Positions 43,178 through 52,825 of a stretch of 64,000 bases of DNA are shown one piece after another. The notes beneath the pieces are model-generated. The model was not told where the DNA came from. It saw nothing but the letters and a program-made list of their open reading frames with translations, and made no database searches. This DNA comes from Lysobacter sp. CFH 32150. Its GTDB lineage: Bacteria > Pseudomonadota > Gammaproteobacteria > Xanthomonadales > Xanthomonadaceae. The translations under genes were made by a program, and so were the position numbers. Numbering within the stretch: the first letter of the stretch is position 1; each line of letters begins with the position of its first letter. Location: the NCBI RefSeq assembly GCF_022758295.1, contig NZ_JALDWJ010000001.1:186001-250000 (forward strand). The letters are read 5' to 3'.

Positions 43178-46100
43178 ATGCCGCAGAATTCGACGCCGTC
43201 GCAACCGGCTTCCACGGAAACCGGTGCGGACAGTGCTGCACCTGGGCTCTTGCAACGTATCTTCGGCCAGGTCGACTGGGTGCCGCCGGGTTGGTTGTCG
43301 GCATTGGTCGCCAAAGTTCGCACTCGCCCACGGCTATACCTCGGCAGTTTCGCGGCGCTGATCGTCGTCGCGGGACTCGGCTGGTGGTTGGCGACGCGAC
43401 CGACACCGGTCATTCCTGGCGCTCTCGATGTTTCCGTGCACGCGCCGGACCTTACCGATTACACCAAGACCCCTGCGACGATCGACACACTGCGCGTGAG
43501 TTTCTCGGGTTCCGCGGCGCCGATCGAAAAAGTCGGCAGCAGTCCGGAAGGCATCGTGCTGCAACCCGAGATCAAGGGCACCTGGTCCTGGACCGATGAT
43601 CAGACGCTGGTGTTCACCCCTGCCGGCGACTGGCCGGTCGGTCAAACCTACACCTTGACGATCGACGCCAAGCGCGCGATCGCGCCCAAGGTGCACCTGG
43701 CCGAAGACGAGTTCGAATTCTCCACCGCGGCATTCACCGCCACCCTCGCCAAGAGCGAGTTCTACCAGGACCCGGTCGACGCCAATCTGAAAAAAGGCGT
43801 GTACGAACTCGCGTTCTCGCACCCGGTCGATGCCGCGCAACTTGAGCGCCGCATCGTCCTGCACCTGAACGATGGCGGCGGCACCAAACTGGCCGCGCCA
43901 AGCCATACGGTGACTTACGACGAGCGCCGGTTGAAAGCCTGGATCCACTCGCAACCGCTGCAACTGCCGGAGAACGGCGGCACGTTGAAACTGGTGCTGG
44001 CGCAGGGCGTCAGCAGCCTGCTCGGTGGCGACGGCACCAAGGACGCAATCAACGGCACCGTCACCCTGCCATCGCTGTACAGCGTGGATGTCACCGGCGT
44101 CATCCCGACGCTGGTCGACAACGAACGCTTCGAACCCGAGCAGGTGCTGGTGCTCGAGTTCAACAACGCCATGCGCGACACCGAGGTCGCCAATGCGGTG
44201 AAGGTGTGGCTGCTGCCGTCGAAGAACGCCAAGCTGCCCATCAAGGATCAGCGCGAGAACTATCCCTGGTCCGAAGGCGAGATCGACGAAACCCTGTTGA
44301 AGCAGTCGACGTTGCTGGCGCTGACGCCCGTGCCGACGGAACGCGAATACACCGAGGCGCACAGCTTCAAATTCGGTGCACCACCGAAACGGCGGTTGTA
44401 CGTTCGCGTCGGCAAAGGCCTGAAGGCGTTCGGTGGCTTCATCCTCGGCAAGAACCACGCAACAGTCGCAACGATCCCCGAGTACCCGCAACTGCTCCGC
44501 TTCGTCGGCGACGGTGCGCTGCTGTCGCTCCGCGGCGAACGCCGCATCAGCATCGTGTCGCGCAACGTGCCCAACGCCCGGCTGGAAATTGCACGCGTCC
44601 TGCCGGAACAACTGCAGCACCTCGCTTTTGCCAATCAGGGCGACTATGCGCGGCCCTACCTCGAAGGCATCGAAGCCGACAGCCTGGTCGAACGCGTCGA
44701 GAAGCGCATGCGCCTGCCGGCGGAGAATCCGGCAAAAGCGCACTACGAGGGCGTCGATCTCGGCGAGTTCCTGAAACCTTCGCGCCGTGGCGTGTTCATG
44801 CTCAGCCTGCGCACGCTCAGCGACAACGACAGTGAGCGGCCGTCCGCGGAAACGCTGGCAGACGATGCCGGCGAAGAGCAGGACCAGCGGCTGGTGGTGC
44901 TCACCGACCTTGGCATCATCGTCAAGAAATCGCTCGATGGCAGCCGCGACGTGTTCGTGCAATCGCTGGCGCAGGGCTCGCCCGTCGCGGGTGCGCAGGT
45001 GCGGGTGATCGCGCGCAACGGCGAAACCCTGGTCGAAGCCGGCAGCGACGGCAATGGCCGCGCGCGCTTGCCCTCGCTCGACGATTTCAGGCGCGAAAAG
45101 CGTCCGGTGATGCTGACCGTCACCCAGGGCGACGACTTCTCGTTCCTGCCGATCGACGACAGCGGCCGCGTGCTCGATTACTCGCGCTTCGACATCGGCG
45201 GCGAGCCGAACGACATCGAAGCCGGTGCGCTGAATGCGTTCCTGTTTTCCGATCGCGGCCTGTACCGCCCCGGCGACACCATCAACCTCGGCATAATCGT
45301 GCGCGCAGCCGATTGGAAACGGCCGTTGACCGGCCTGCCGCTGGAACTGGTGCTCAGCGATCCACGCGGCACCGTGGCGCGGCGCCAGCGGATCAAGCTG
45401 GGCAGCGTCGGCTTCGAGAGCTTCAACTACACCCCGTCCGACAGCGCACCCAGCGGGACCTGGGAGGCGAATCTCTACCTGATCGGCAAGGACGACCGCC
45501 GCACGGCGATTGGCTCGACCTCGGTGCAGGTGCGCGAATTCGCGCCGGACACGATGCGGGTGCGCGCGCAGTTCTCGTCGGAGAACCCACAGGGCTGGAT
45601 CAAGCCGGAAGACCTGTCGGCAACGGTCTCGGTCGAGAATCTGTTCGGCACGCCGGCGCAGCAACGCCGCGTCGCAGCCACCATGGTGCTGCGGCCGGCC
45701 TTCCCGAGCTTCCCGGCCTATCCCGATTACCGCTTCTTCGATCCGCAGCGCGCCAAGGAAGGCTACGACGAGACGCTTACCGACGCGACGACCGACAACG
45801 ATGGCCACGCCAAGTTCGCGATCGACCTGAAGAAATACGAACGTGCGACCTACCAGCTCAACTTCCTGGCGCGCGCCTACGAACCCGGCAGCGGTCGCAA
45901 TGTCGCCGCACAGGCCAATGCACTCGTGTCGAGCAACGATCACTTGGTCGGCATCAAGGCACAGGACGATCTCGGCTACGTGAAGCGCGGCGACAAGCGT
46001 GTCGTGCAGCTGCTCACGATCGGCCAGGACGGCAAGCCGAAACAGGTCGCGGGCCTGCATGCGGTGGTCGTGGAAAAGCGCTACGTCTCGGTGCTGACCA

Positions 46101-49072
46101 AGCAGGACTCGGGCCTCTACCGCTACGTCTCGCATGAGCGCCGCTTTGACCGCAGGGACCAGGTGCTGCAACTGGCCGGCGGCCGCCAGACGGTCACACT
46201 GCCGACCGACCAGCCCGGCGAATTCGTGCTGGAAGTGCGCGGCAGCGACACCAGCAAGCCGCTCAACGAGATCAATTTCTCGGTAACGGGTGCGGCCAAC
46301 CTCTCACGCTCGCTCGAGCACAACGCCGAGCTCGCGCTGAACCTGTCCAAGCCGAGCTACAGCCCGGGCGAGACCATCGAAGTCAGCGTACGCGCACCCT
46401 ACCCCGGCAGCGGCCTGATCACGCTCGAACGCGATCGTGTCTACGCGCACGTGTGGTTCCGCGCCGACACCACCAGCAGCGTGCAGAAGGTCCAGGTGCC
46501 GGCGGATTTCGAAGGCAACGGCTACGTGAACGTGCAGTTCCTGCGCGATCCGAATTCCGACGAGATCTTCATGAGCCCGCTGTCGTTCGGCGTGGTGCCG
46601 TTTGCAGTGAATCGTGCCGCACGCACGCAATCGCTGCAGGTGAAGGTACCCGCGGTGGCCAAACCCGGCATCCCTGTCACGGCCGACATCACCACCGAGG
46701 GCAAGGCGCGGGTGCTGCTGTTCGTGGTCGACGAAGGCATCCTGCAGGTCGCGCGTTACCGCGTCGGCGATCCGCTCGATCATTTCTTCAAGAAGAAGAT
46801 GCTGCAGGTACGCACGGCGCAGATCCTCGACCTGATGCTGCCCGAGTTCAGCCGCCTCGCCGCACTCAGCGCACCCGGCGGCGACAGCGAAGGCGACCTC
46901 GCCAAGCACCTCAATCCATTCAAGCGCAAAACCGAGAAACCGGCAGTGTGGTGGTCCGGCATCTTCGATGTCGACGGCAGGAAGCAGGTCAAGTTCGCCA
47001 TGCCGGATCACTTCAACGGCCAGGTGCGCGTGGTGGCGGTTGCGGTGACGGCGGAACGGATCGGCTTGTCCGAAACGAAGGCGGTGATCCGCGGCGATTT
47101 CGTGCTGACACCGACCGTCCCGACGCATGTCGCCCCGGGCGATGAGTTTGAGTTGCCGGTCGGCATCACCAATACGATCGCAGGTGGGAAGTCCGCCGCT
47201 ACCGTCGCGACGACGCTGCAACTACCGCCGTCGCTGACCCTGGTCGGTGCAGCGCCACCCGCGCAGTCGCTGACGCCGGGGCGCGAAACCACGGTGCGCT
47301 TCCGCCTGCGCGCGGGTAACGCATTGGGTGCGGCGCCGATCGTCGTCATCGCGCAATCGGGCAAGTACCGCGCGCAACGACGGATCGAGCTGTCGCTGCG
47401 CCCGGCCATCGTCGCGCGCCAGGACCTGCGTGTCGGTCGCGCTGACCGGCGTGTCGTGCTGAAGGACCTGCGCAGCATGTTCGACCAGCGTGCGACGCGG
47501 CAGCTCTCCGCTTCCGTATCGCCATTGGTGGCGATCGACGGCCTCACCGCCTATCTCGCCGGCTATCCGCACATGTGCACCGAGCAGTTGCTCAGCCAGG
47601 CATTGCCGGCGCTGGTGCTGAGCGCGCATCCGGAGTTCGGCAAGATCGTGACTGCGCCGTCGTCGCAGCCGCGCATGGACCTGGTCGATGTGCTGCGTTC
47701 GCGCCAGAACAGCGAGGGTGGACTCGGATTGTGGATGGCAACCCCGGACGCCGATCCCTTCGTCTCCGGGTATGCCGCCCTGTATCTGCTGGAAGCGCGC
47801 GAACGTGGCAAGCCGGTACCAGACGATGTGCTGGCTGCGCTCAACCGCTATCTGGAGGCGCAAGCCGCCAACCGTTCCGGCAACGATCTCGCCGCACTGC
47901 GCAGCCGCGCGCTCGCCGTGTATCTGTTGATCCGGCAGGGCCGTACCGCAAGCAACCTGCTCGGTGCAGTACACGAGCAGCTCAAGCGCGATCAACCCAA
48001 GACCTGGGAGAACGATGTCGCCGGATTGTTCGTCGCTGCGAGTTATCAGTTGCTGCAGCAGGACAAGGCGGCACGCGGACTCGCCAGCAAGGCGATCGTC
48101 CGCGCCAACGGCGCCAAGCCGGTGGCGGGCCCGGGCTATGCGTATTTCTACGACCCCGGCATCGGTCACGCATGGACCGTCTACCTGGTCAACAAGCATT
48201 TCCAGACGATGTCGAAGCAACTGCAGGCGGTCGCGCTGGAACGCCTGCTCGATCCGTTGCGCAACAACAGCTACAACACGCTCTCCTCGGCGCTGACCGT
48301 GCTGGCGATGGATGCTTATGCCACGGCCAGGAACCAGTCGCCGATGCCGATGCTGCAGGCAGCCGGCAAGGATGGGAAAGCACGCAGCATCGGCGTCACG
48401 GTCGGGCAGATCTCGCGCGGCACGTTCACTGCACGCGACACGCAGTTGTGGGTGGCACCGGCAGACAAGACGCCAGCCTGGTACCTGCTTAACCAGAGCG
48501 GTTACGACCGCGTCGCGCCGAAGGCCGCGCAAAGCAATGGCCTCGAAGTCATTCGTGACTATCTCGACAGCGCCGGCAAGCCGGTCACCACGCTCACCCA
48601 AGGCGACGAAGTCACCGTGCGCCTGCGCGTGCGCGCACTCGGTGCCACTGCACGCGGCGACATCGCCATCGTCGACCTGCTGCCGGGCGGTTTCGAGCCG
48701 GTGCTGCAGTACCCGGAAGCCGCAGCGCAAGCAGTGGCGACAACCAGCGATGAAAGTGAATACGAAGGATGCGAGGACTGCGAGGAGGAAGGCGAAGAAT
48801 CGGCGCAGCCCAGCGACGCACCGCCCGCGCCGACCCTGGCCCTGTCCGGCTCCAGCTTCCAGCCGCAGCACGTCGAACAACGTGAAGACCGGATCGTGTT
48901 GTACGGCTTCGTCAGTGCGCAGGTCAGCGAATTCCGCTATCGGGTACGCGCGAACAACAGCGGCAGTTTCATCGTGCCGCCGATCTACGCTGAATCCATG
49001 TACGAGCGGGCGGTGTACGCGCAAGGCGGTCCGGCGGGCACGCTGCAGGTGACCGCACCGAAGCGGCCATGA
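43178..49072 (+). CDS. yfhM: Bacterial alpha-2-macroglobulin (YfhM-type protease inhibitor)
   Basis: A 1964-residue periplasmic protein anchored by an N-terminal membrane helix (LYLGSFAALIVVAGLGWWLA, about 48-67) from the ATG at 43178. It contains many macroglobulin-like beta domains, the family region SDRGLYRPGDTINLGIIVRAADWK, and the thioester motif C1467-T-E-Q1470 (AGYPHMCTEQLLSQA) followed by an alpha-toroid. It should trap proteases that enter the periplasm. The tail has an unusual acidic insert with two Cys (YEGCEDCEEEGEESAQ). The gene overlaps pbpC by 4 bases, the E. coli yfhM-pbpC arrangement. Confidence 0.93.
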   Translation: MPQNSTPSQPASTETGADSAAPGLLQRIFGQVDWVPPGWLSALVAKVRTRPRLYLGSFAALIVVAGLGWWLATRPTPVIPGALDVSVHAPDLTDYTKTPATIDTLRVSFSGSAAPIEKVGSSPEGIVLQPEIKGTWSWTDDQTLVFTPAGDWPVGQTYTLTIDAKRAIAPKVHLAEDEFEFSTAAFTATLAKSEFYQDPVDANLKKGVYELAFSHPVDAAQLERRIVLHLNDGGGTKLAAPSHTVTYDERRLKAWIHSQPLQLPENGGTLKLVLAQGVSSLLGGDGTKDAINGTVTLPSLYSVDVTGVIPTLVDNERFEPEQVLVLEFNNAMRDTEVANAVKVWLLPSKNAKLPIKDQRENYPWSEGEIDETLLKQSTLLALTPVPTEREYTEAHSFKFGAPPKRRLYVRVGKGLKAFGGFILGKNHATVATIPEYPQLLRFVGDGALLSLRGERRISIVSRNVPNARLEIARVLPEQLQHLAFANQGDYARPYLEGIEADSLVERVEKRMRLPAENPAKAHYEGVDLGEFLKPSRRGVFMLSLRTLSDNDSERPSAETLADDAGEEQDQRLVVLTDLGIIVKKSLDGSRDVFVQSLAQGSPVAGAQVRVIARNGETLVEAGSDGNGRARLPSLDDFRREKRPVMLTVTQGDDFSFLPIDDSGRVLDYSRFDIGGEPNDIEAGALNAFLFSDRGLYRPGDTINLGIIVRAADWKRPLTGLPLELVLSDPRGTVARRQRIKLGSVGFESFNYTPSDSAPSGTWEANLYLIGKDDRRTAIGSTSVQVREFAPDTMRVRAQFSSENPQGWIKPEDLSATVSVENLFGTPAQQRRVAATMVLRPAFPSFPAYPDYRFFDPQRAKEGYDETLTDATTDNDGHAKFAIDLKKYERATYQLNFLARAYEPGSGRNVAAQANALVSSNDHLVGIKAQDDLGYVKRGDKRVVQLLTIGQDGKPKQVAGLHAVVVEKRYVSVLTKQDSGLYRYVSHERRFDRRDQVLQLAGGRQTVTLPTDQPGEFVLEVRGSDTSKPLNEINFSVTGAANLSRSLEHNAELALNLSKPSYSPGETIEVSVRAPYPGSGLITLERDRVYAHVWFRADTTSSVQKVQVPADFEGNGYVNVQFLRDPNSDEIFMSPLSFGVVPFAVNRAARTQSLQVKVPAVAKPGIPVTADITTEGKARVLLFVVDEGILQVARYRVGDPLDHFFKKKMLQVRTAQILDLMLPEFSRLAALSAPGGDSEGDLAKHLNPFKRKTEKPAVWWSGIFDVDGRKQVKFAMPDHFNGQVRVVAVAVTAERIGLSETKAVIRGDFVLTPTVPTHVAPGDEFELPVGITNTIAGGKSAATVATTLQLPPSLTLVGAAPPAQSLTPGRETTVRFRLRAGNALGAAPIVVIAQSGKYRAQRRIELSLRPAIVARQDLRVGRADRRVVLKDLRSMFDQRATRQLSASVSPLVAIDGLTAYLAGYPHMCTEQLLSQALPALVLSAHPEFGKIVTAPSSQPRMDLVDVLRSRQNSEGGLGLWMATPDADPFVSGYAALYLLEARERGKPVPDDVLAALNRYLEAQAANRSGNDLAALRSRALAVYLLIRQGRTASNLLGAVHEQLKRDQPKTWENDVAGLFVAASYQLLQQDKAARGLASKAIVRANGAKPVAGPGYAYFYDPGIGHAWTVYLVNKHFQTMSKQLQAVALERLLDPLRNNSYNTLSSALTVLAMDAYATARNQSPMPMLQAAGKDGKARSIGVTVGQISRGTFTARDTQLWVAPADKTPAWYLLNQSGYDRVAPKAAQSNGLEVIRDYLDSAGKPVTTLTQGDEVTVRLRVRALGATARGDIAIVDLLPGGFEPVLQYPEAAAQAVATTSDESEYEGCEDCEEEGEESAQPSDAPPAPTLALSGSSFQPQHVEQREDRIVLYGFVSAQVSEFRYRVRANNSGSFIVPPIYAESMYERAVYAQGGPAGTLQVTAPKRP

Positions 49073-51450
49073 TCCGGTTACGCGCCATCACTACGATGGT
49101 GCGTCGCCGGCGGGTGGCGCTGGTCGTTCTCGCCATCCTCGCCACCGCGTTGATCGCGATGCGGCTGTGGCCGCGGCCGCCGCTATCGCAGTCGGTGCCA
49201 GTATCGACAGCGGTCTACGACCAGCACGGCCGCCTGCTGCGACTGACCACCGCCACTGACCAGCGCTATCGCCTGTGGGTACCCCTGGATCAGGTTTCGC
49301 CGACGCTCATCGATGCGGTGCTGCTGCATGAGGATGCGTGGTTCCGCCGCCATCCCGGTTTCAATCCGATCAGCCTGACGCGTGGCGCGTGGAGCACGTA
49401 TGTCAGTCGCGACGCGCGCATCGGTGGTTCCACCATCACCATGCAACTCGCACGCCTGCACTGGCGACTCGACACCCGCAACGCGCGCGGCAAGCTGGTG
49501 CAGATCCTGCGCGCCGTGCAACTGGAAGCGTGCTACAGCAAGGACGACATCCTCGAGGCCTATCTCAACCTTGCGCCCTACGGCGGCAACATCGAAGGCG
49601 TGGCTGCGGCAAGCCTGATCTATTTCCGGAAACCAGTCGCGCAGCTGACCTTGTCCGAGGCACTGGCATTGGCTGTACTGCCGCAGGCGCCGTCGCGGCG
49701 TGGCAAGTTGAGCGCACGCGATGATGCCGGTGCTACTTACCTCGGCGCCGGGCTGGAAGCTGCCCGCGCTCGTCTCTATAAGCGATGGCGCGAAGAACGC
49801 GGCAGTGATCCCGCGCAGGACGCCCTGCTGCAACTGCCGCTGCGGCTGCGCAGCCCCCAGGAACTGCCGTTCAAGGCACCGCACCTGGTCGATCGCGTGC
49901 TCGCCGAACGCAGCTGGCATCCGCTGGCCGGTCCCGACCTGGACACCACGCTCGATGCGCGCCTGCAGCGCCTGCTCGAGGAACGCGTCCGCAACCACCT
50001 GCAGCGCGAGCGGGATCGTGGCCTGCGCAACGCCACCGCGATGCTGGTCGACACCCGCGACATGGGCGTGCGTGCGCTGGTCGGTTCGGCGGATTATTTC
50101 GATCCGGGCATCGATGGCCAGGTCAATGGTTCTGCGGGCAAGCGTTCACCGGGGTCGACGCTCAAGCCTTTCATCTACGCACTGGCCCTCGATCAAGGCG
50201 TACTGCATCCGGCGACGGTGCTGCGCGATGTGCCAACAGCGTTCGGTCCCTACACACCGGAGAATTTCGATGGCCGCTTCCTCGGCCCGGTCACCGCCAC
50301 CGACGCCCTGGTGCGCAGCCGCAACATTCCCGCGGTCGGCGTTGCCGCGCAGCTCACGCAGCCGAGTTTCTACGAATTCCTGCGTCGCGCCGGCATCAGC
50401 GATCTCGCCAGCAAGGACCATTACGGCCTCGCCCTGGTGCTCGGCGGCGGCGAAGTCACGATGGAGGAGCTCGCACGCCTGTACGCGATGCTCGGCAACG
50501 ATGGCCGCATGCGTTCGTTGCGTTGGCGCGTGAACGATCCGCAGGAAATGGGCACGGCGCTGCTGAGCCCGGAAGCCGCATTCATCACCCGCGACATGCT
50601 GCGCCAGAACCCACGCCCCGATGCCGGCGCGTTCACCACGACGGGCATGCCGCCGGTGTACTGGAAGACAGGCACCTCATGGGGTTTCCGCGATGCGTGG
50701 AGCGCAGGCCTCGTGGGCCCGTATGCGCTGATCGTATGGCTTGGCAATTTCGATGGCTCCAGCAACCCGGCATTGATCGGCGTGGAAGCCGCGGCACCGT
50801 TGTTCTTCGACATCGTCGATGGCCTGCAGGCCGCAGGCGTGAACCTTGCCGAACCGCCGCGACAGTGGCCGCTGAACCTCAAGCGCGTGCAGATCTGTCG
50901 CGCCAGCGGCGACCTGCCGAATGCGTACTGCCCGCAGCGCGGCGAAACCTGGTTCATCCCGGGAAAATCGCCGATCCGCATCAGCCGCGTACACCGCGCC
51001 GTCGCGATCGACCGTGCCAGTGGCCGTGTCGCCTGCGGCCCGTTCGATCCGCAAACGATGCGCACGGAAGTGTTCGAGTTCTGGCCGTCCGACCTCGCGC
51101 GCGTGTTCGCGCAGGCCGGCATCCCACGCCGGCGTCCACCACCCGGCAGCGATTGCGCCGAAGCGCAGTCCTGGCTCGGTTCGCCGCCGCAGATCACCTC
51201 GCCCTATCGCGCTACGCGTTACACGCTGCGCCTGTCTCATCCGGAACAGGTCGAGCTCGACCTCGCCGCTACCGTCGACGCCGACGTCTCGCGGCTGTAC
51301 TGGTTCGTCGACGACAGCTACATCGGCAACGCCGAACCTGGCGCCACGCTGAGCTGGAACCCCGAGCGCGCCGGTCATTTCCGCCTCTTGGTCGTCGACG
51401 ACCATGGCCGGCAGGACGAACGCGAGATCGACGTGGCGCTGGTGCAGTAA
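49069..51450 (+). CDS. pbpC: Penicillin-binding protein 1C
   Basis: A 793-residue bifunctional murein synthase. The N-terminal membrane helix (VALVVLAILATALIAM) is followed by the glycosyltransferase-51 domain with the catalytic Glu in LLHEDAWFRRHPGFN (also RIGGSTITMQLARL). The transpeptidase domain has S363-T-L-K366 (SPGSTLKPFIYALALDQG), SRNIPAV and KTGTSWGFRDAW. The C-terminal BiPBP domain (about 690-793) is present. With the coupled alpha-2-macroglobulin it is thought to repair the wall and protect the envelope. Confidence 0.95.
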   Translation: MIRLRAITTMVRRRRVALVVLAILATALIAMRLWPRPPLSQSVPVSTAVYDQHGRLLRLTTATDQRYRLWVPLDQVSPTLIDAVLLHEDAWFRRHPGFNPISLTRGAWSTYVSRDARIGGSTITMQLARLHWRLDTRNARGKLVQILRAVQLEACYSKDDILEAYLNLAPYGGNIEGVAAASLIYFRKPVAQLTLSEALALAVLPQAPSRRGKLSARDDAGATYLGAGLEAARARLYKRWREERGSDPAQDALLQLPLRLRSPQELPFKAPHLVDRVLAERSWHPLAGPDLDTTLDARLQRLLEERVRNHLQRERDRGLRNATAMLVDTRDMGVRALVGSADYFDPGIDGQVNGSAGKRSPGSTLKPFIYALALDQGVLHPATVLRDVPTAFGPYTPENFDGRFLGPVTATDALVRSRNIPAVGVAAQLTQPSFYEFLRRAGISDLASKDHYGLALVLGGGEVTMEELARLYAMLGNDGRMRSLRWRVNDPQEMGTALLSPEAAFITRDMLRQNPRPDAGAFTTTGMPPVYWKTGTSWGFRDAWSAGLVGPYALIVWLGNFDGSSNPALIGVEAAAPLFFDIVDGLQAAGVNLAEPPRQWPLNLKRVQICRASGDLPNAYCPQRGETWFIPGKSPIRISRVHRAVAIDRASGRVACGPFDPQTMRTEVFEFWPSDLARVFAQAGIPRRRPPPGSDCAEAQSWLGSPPQITSPYRATRYTLRLSHPEQVELDLAATVDADVSRLYWFVDDSYIGNAEPGATLSWNPERAGHFRLLVVDDHGRQDEREIDVALVQ

Positions 51451-51550
51451 GCGGCGGGATTGGTTTTTCAGTTGATCCGTCGCATGCAGTGAGACTCGCA
51501 ACCTGTTGAATTGTCGACATGAATTCCGATGGGATCTTGCCTGGTCGAAT

Positions 51551-51570
51551 TGGTACTAAAATAAGTACCA
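51551..51570. promoter_or_regulatory. LexA2-type SOS operator overlapping the lexA2 start codon
   Basis: TGGTACTAAAATAAGTACCA: two perfect 7-base half-sites TGGTACT and AGTACCA separated by 6 bases. The last A is the first base of the lexA2 ATG at 51570. The position predicts autorepression of lexA2 and of the whole imuA-imuB-dnaE2 run. It differs from the E. coli CTG-N10-CAG box, as expected for Xanthomonadales LexA proteins. Confidence 0.85.
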
Positions 51571-52190
51571 TGCCAGACCTCACCGACCGCCAGCAGGCCA
51601 TCCTCGATTTTGTTCGCGAGCGCATCGCGGCGGATGGATTGCCGCCCACCTGGGCGGAAATCGCACGCGAGTTCGGCTTCCGCCAGACGCGCGCTGCGCA
51701 GAAACATCTTCAGGCGCTGGCGGCCAAGGGTTACCTGACGCTGCTGCCGGGCAAGGCGCGCGGGATTCGTCTGCCGGGATCGTCGTCCGGACAATCGGTG
51801 CGTGCCGCGCAAATCGAATTACCCATCCTCGGCCGTGTCGCGGCGGGTGCGCCGATTGGTGCCGATGTCGGGATCGAGCGACATCTGCTGATCGATCCGG
51901 CGATGTTCTCGCCCAAGCCCGACTATCTGCTGCGGGTACAAGGCGATTCGATGCGCGACGACGGCATCCTCGATGGCGATCTCGTCGCTGTGCATCGCAC
52001 CACGCAGGCACGCGATGGCCAGGTGGTCGTCGCGCGCGTCGATGGCGAAGTCACCATCAAGCGATTGCAACTGCAACGCGACCGTATCCGCCTGCTTGCC
52101 CGCAATCCCGACTACGCACCGATCGAGATCTGCCGCGGGCAGGACTTCGCGATCGAAGGCCTGTACTGCGGCCTGATCCGGGAAGCCTAG
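51570..52190 (+). CDS. lexA: LexA2-type SOS repressor
   Basis: A 206-residue repressor from the ATG at 51570. The N-terminal winged helix-turn-helix (RQQAILDFVRERIAADGLPPT, then AEIAREFGFRQTRAAQKHLQALAAKGYL) has a diverged recognition helix compared with E. coli LexA, fitting the different operator. The self-cleavage site Ala92-Gly93 (VAAGAP), the catalytic Ser127 (QGDSM) and Lys164 (TIKRL) are intact. It should autoproteolyse with RecA filaments and derepress the mutagenesis cassette. The in-frame upstream ATG (51519) would add a non-conserved extension. Confidence 0.92.
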   Translation: MPDLTDRQQAILDFVRERIAADGLPPTWAEIAREFGFRQTRAAQKHLQALAAKGYLTLLPGKARGIRLPGSSSGQSVRAAQIELPILGRVAAGAPIGADVGIERHLLIDPAMFSPKPDYLLRVQGDSMRDDGILDGDLVAVHRTTQARDGQVVVARVDGEVTIKRLQLQRDRIRLLARNPDYAPIEICRGQDFAIEGLYCGLIREA

Positions 52191-52192
52191 GC

Positions 52193-52810
52193 ATGGGCCA
52201 GGTCGTTGCGCTCGATGCGCTGTTGTCGGACCGCAAGGTCTGGCGCGGGCAACCGGTTGCCTTGCCGGCGACGACACAGCCCACCGGCCTGGCTGCGCTC
52301 GACGATGCCTTGCCAATGGGTGGATGGCCCGAGTCGGCACTCACCGAACTGCTGCTGCCGGCCGATGGCGTCGGCGAACTGCGCCTGCTGCTGCCGACGT
52401 TGGCGCGGCTCACGCAAGCGAAACAGGACATCGTGCTGGTCGCACCGCCCTATGTGCCCTACCCCGCTGGATGGCGCCAGGCCGGCGTGGATTTCGCCTA
52501 CGTGCACATGATCGACGCTTCGGCGCGCGATGCCTTGTGGGCGACGGAACAATGCCTGCGCGCCGGCTGCGCATCGGCGGTGCTGTGTTGGCCGCAGCAG
52601 GCTGATGATCGTGCGTTGCGGCGCCTGCAGGTCGCGTCGGAAACCGGGCAAGCGCTGGGCTTTGCGTTTCGCGATGCGCGCGCGGCGTGCAATCCATCGC
52701 CGGCAGCATTGCGGATCATGTTCGACAGCACGCCGTCGCAAGTACGCGTGCTGAAGTGCCGCGGTGGCCTGGCACCGGTCAAGGCCATTCCTTTTCCGCA
52801 CATCCACTGA
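52193..52810 (+). CDS. imuA: Translesion synthesis accessory protein ImuA
   Basis: A 205-residue protein of the ImuA (SulA/RecA-like) family that starts 2 bases after lexA2. The family region LPMGGWPESALTELLLPADGVGELRLLLPTLARL, later VLVAPPYVPYPAGW and the IDASARDALWATEQCLRAG segment are typical; the Walker A Lys of RecA is not conserved. It works with ImuB and DnaE2 in error-prone bypass after DNA damage. Called from family pattern plus cassette position. Confidence 0.9.
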   Translation: MGQVVALDALLSDRKVWRGQPVALPATTQPTGLAALDDALPMGGWPESALTELLLPADGVGELRLLLPTLARLTQAKQDIVLVAPPYVPYPAGWRQAGVDFAYVHMIDASARDALWATEQCLRAGCASAVLCWPQQADDRALRRLQVASETGQALGFAFRDARAACNPSPAALRIMFDSTPSQVRVLKCRGGLAPVKAIPFPHIH

Positions 52811-52825
52811 TGCAGACCCGCCAAC

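Noticed and set aside
43334-46171. 945-codon frame antisense to the alpha-2-macroglobulin gene
   Set aside because: Shadow of a large GC-rich gene; no start signal, no domain, and the true gene is supported by the thioester motif and pbpC coupling.
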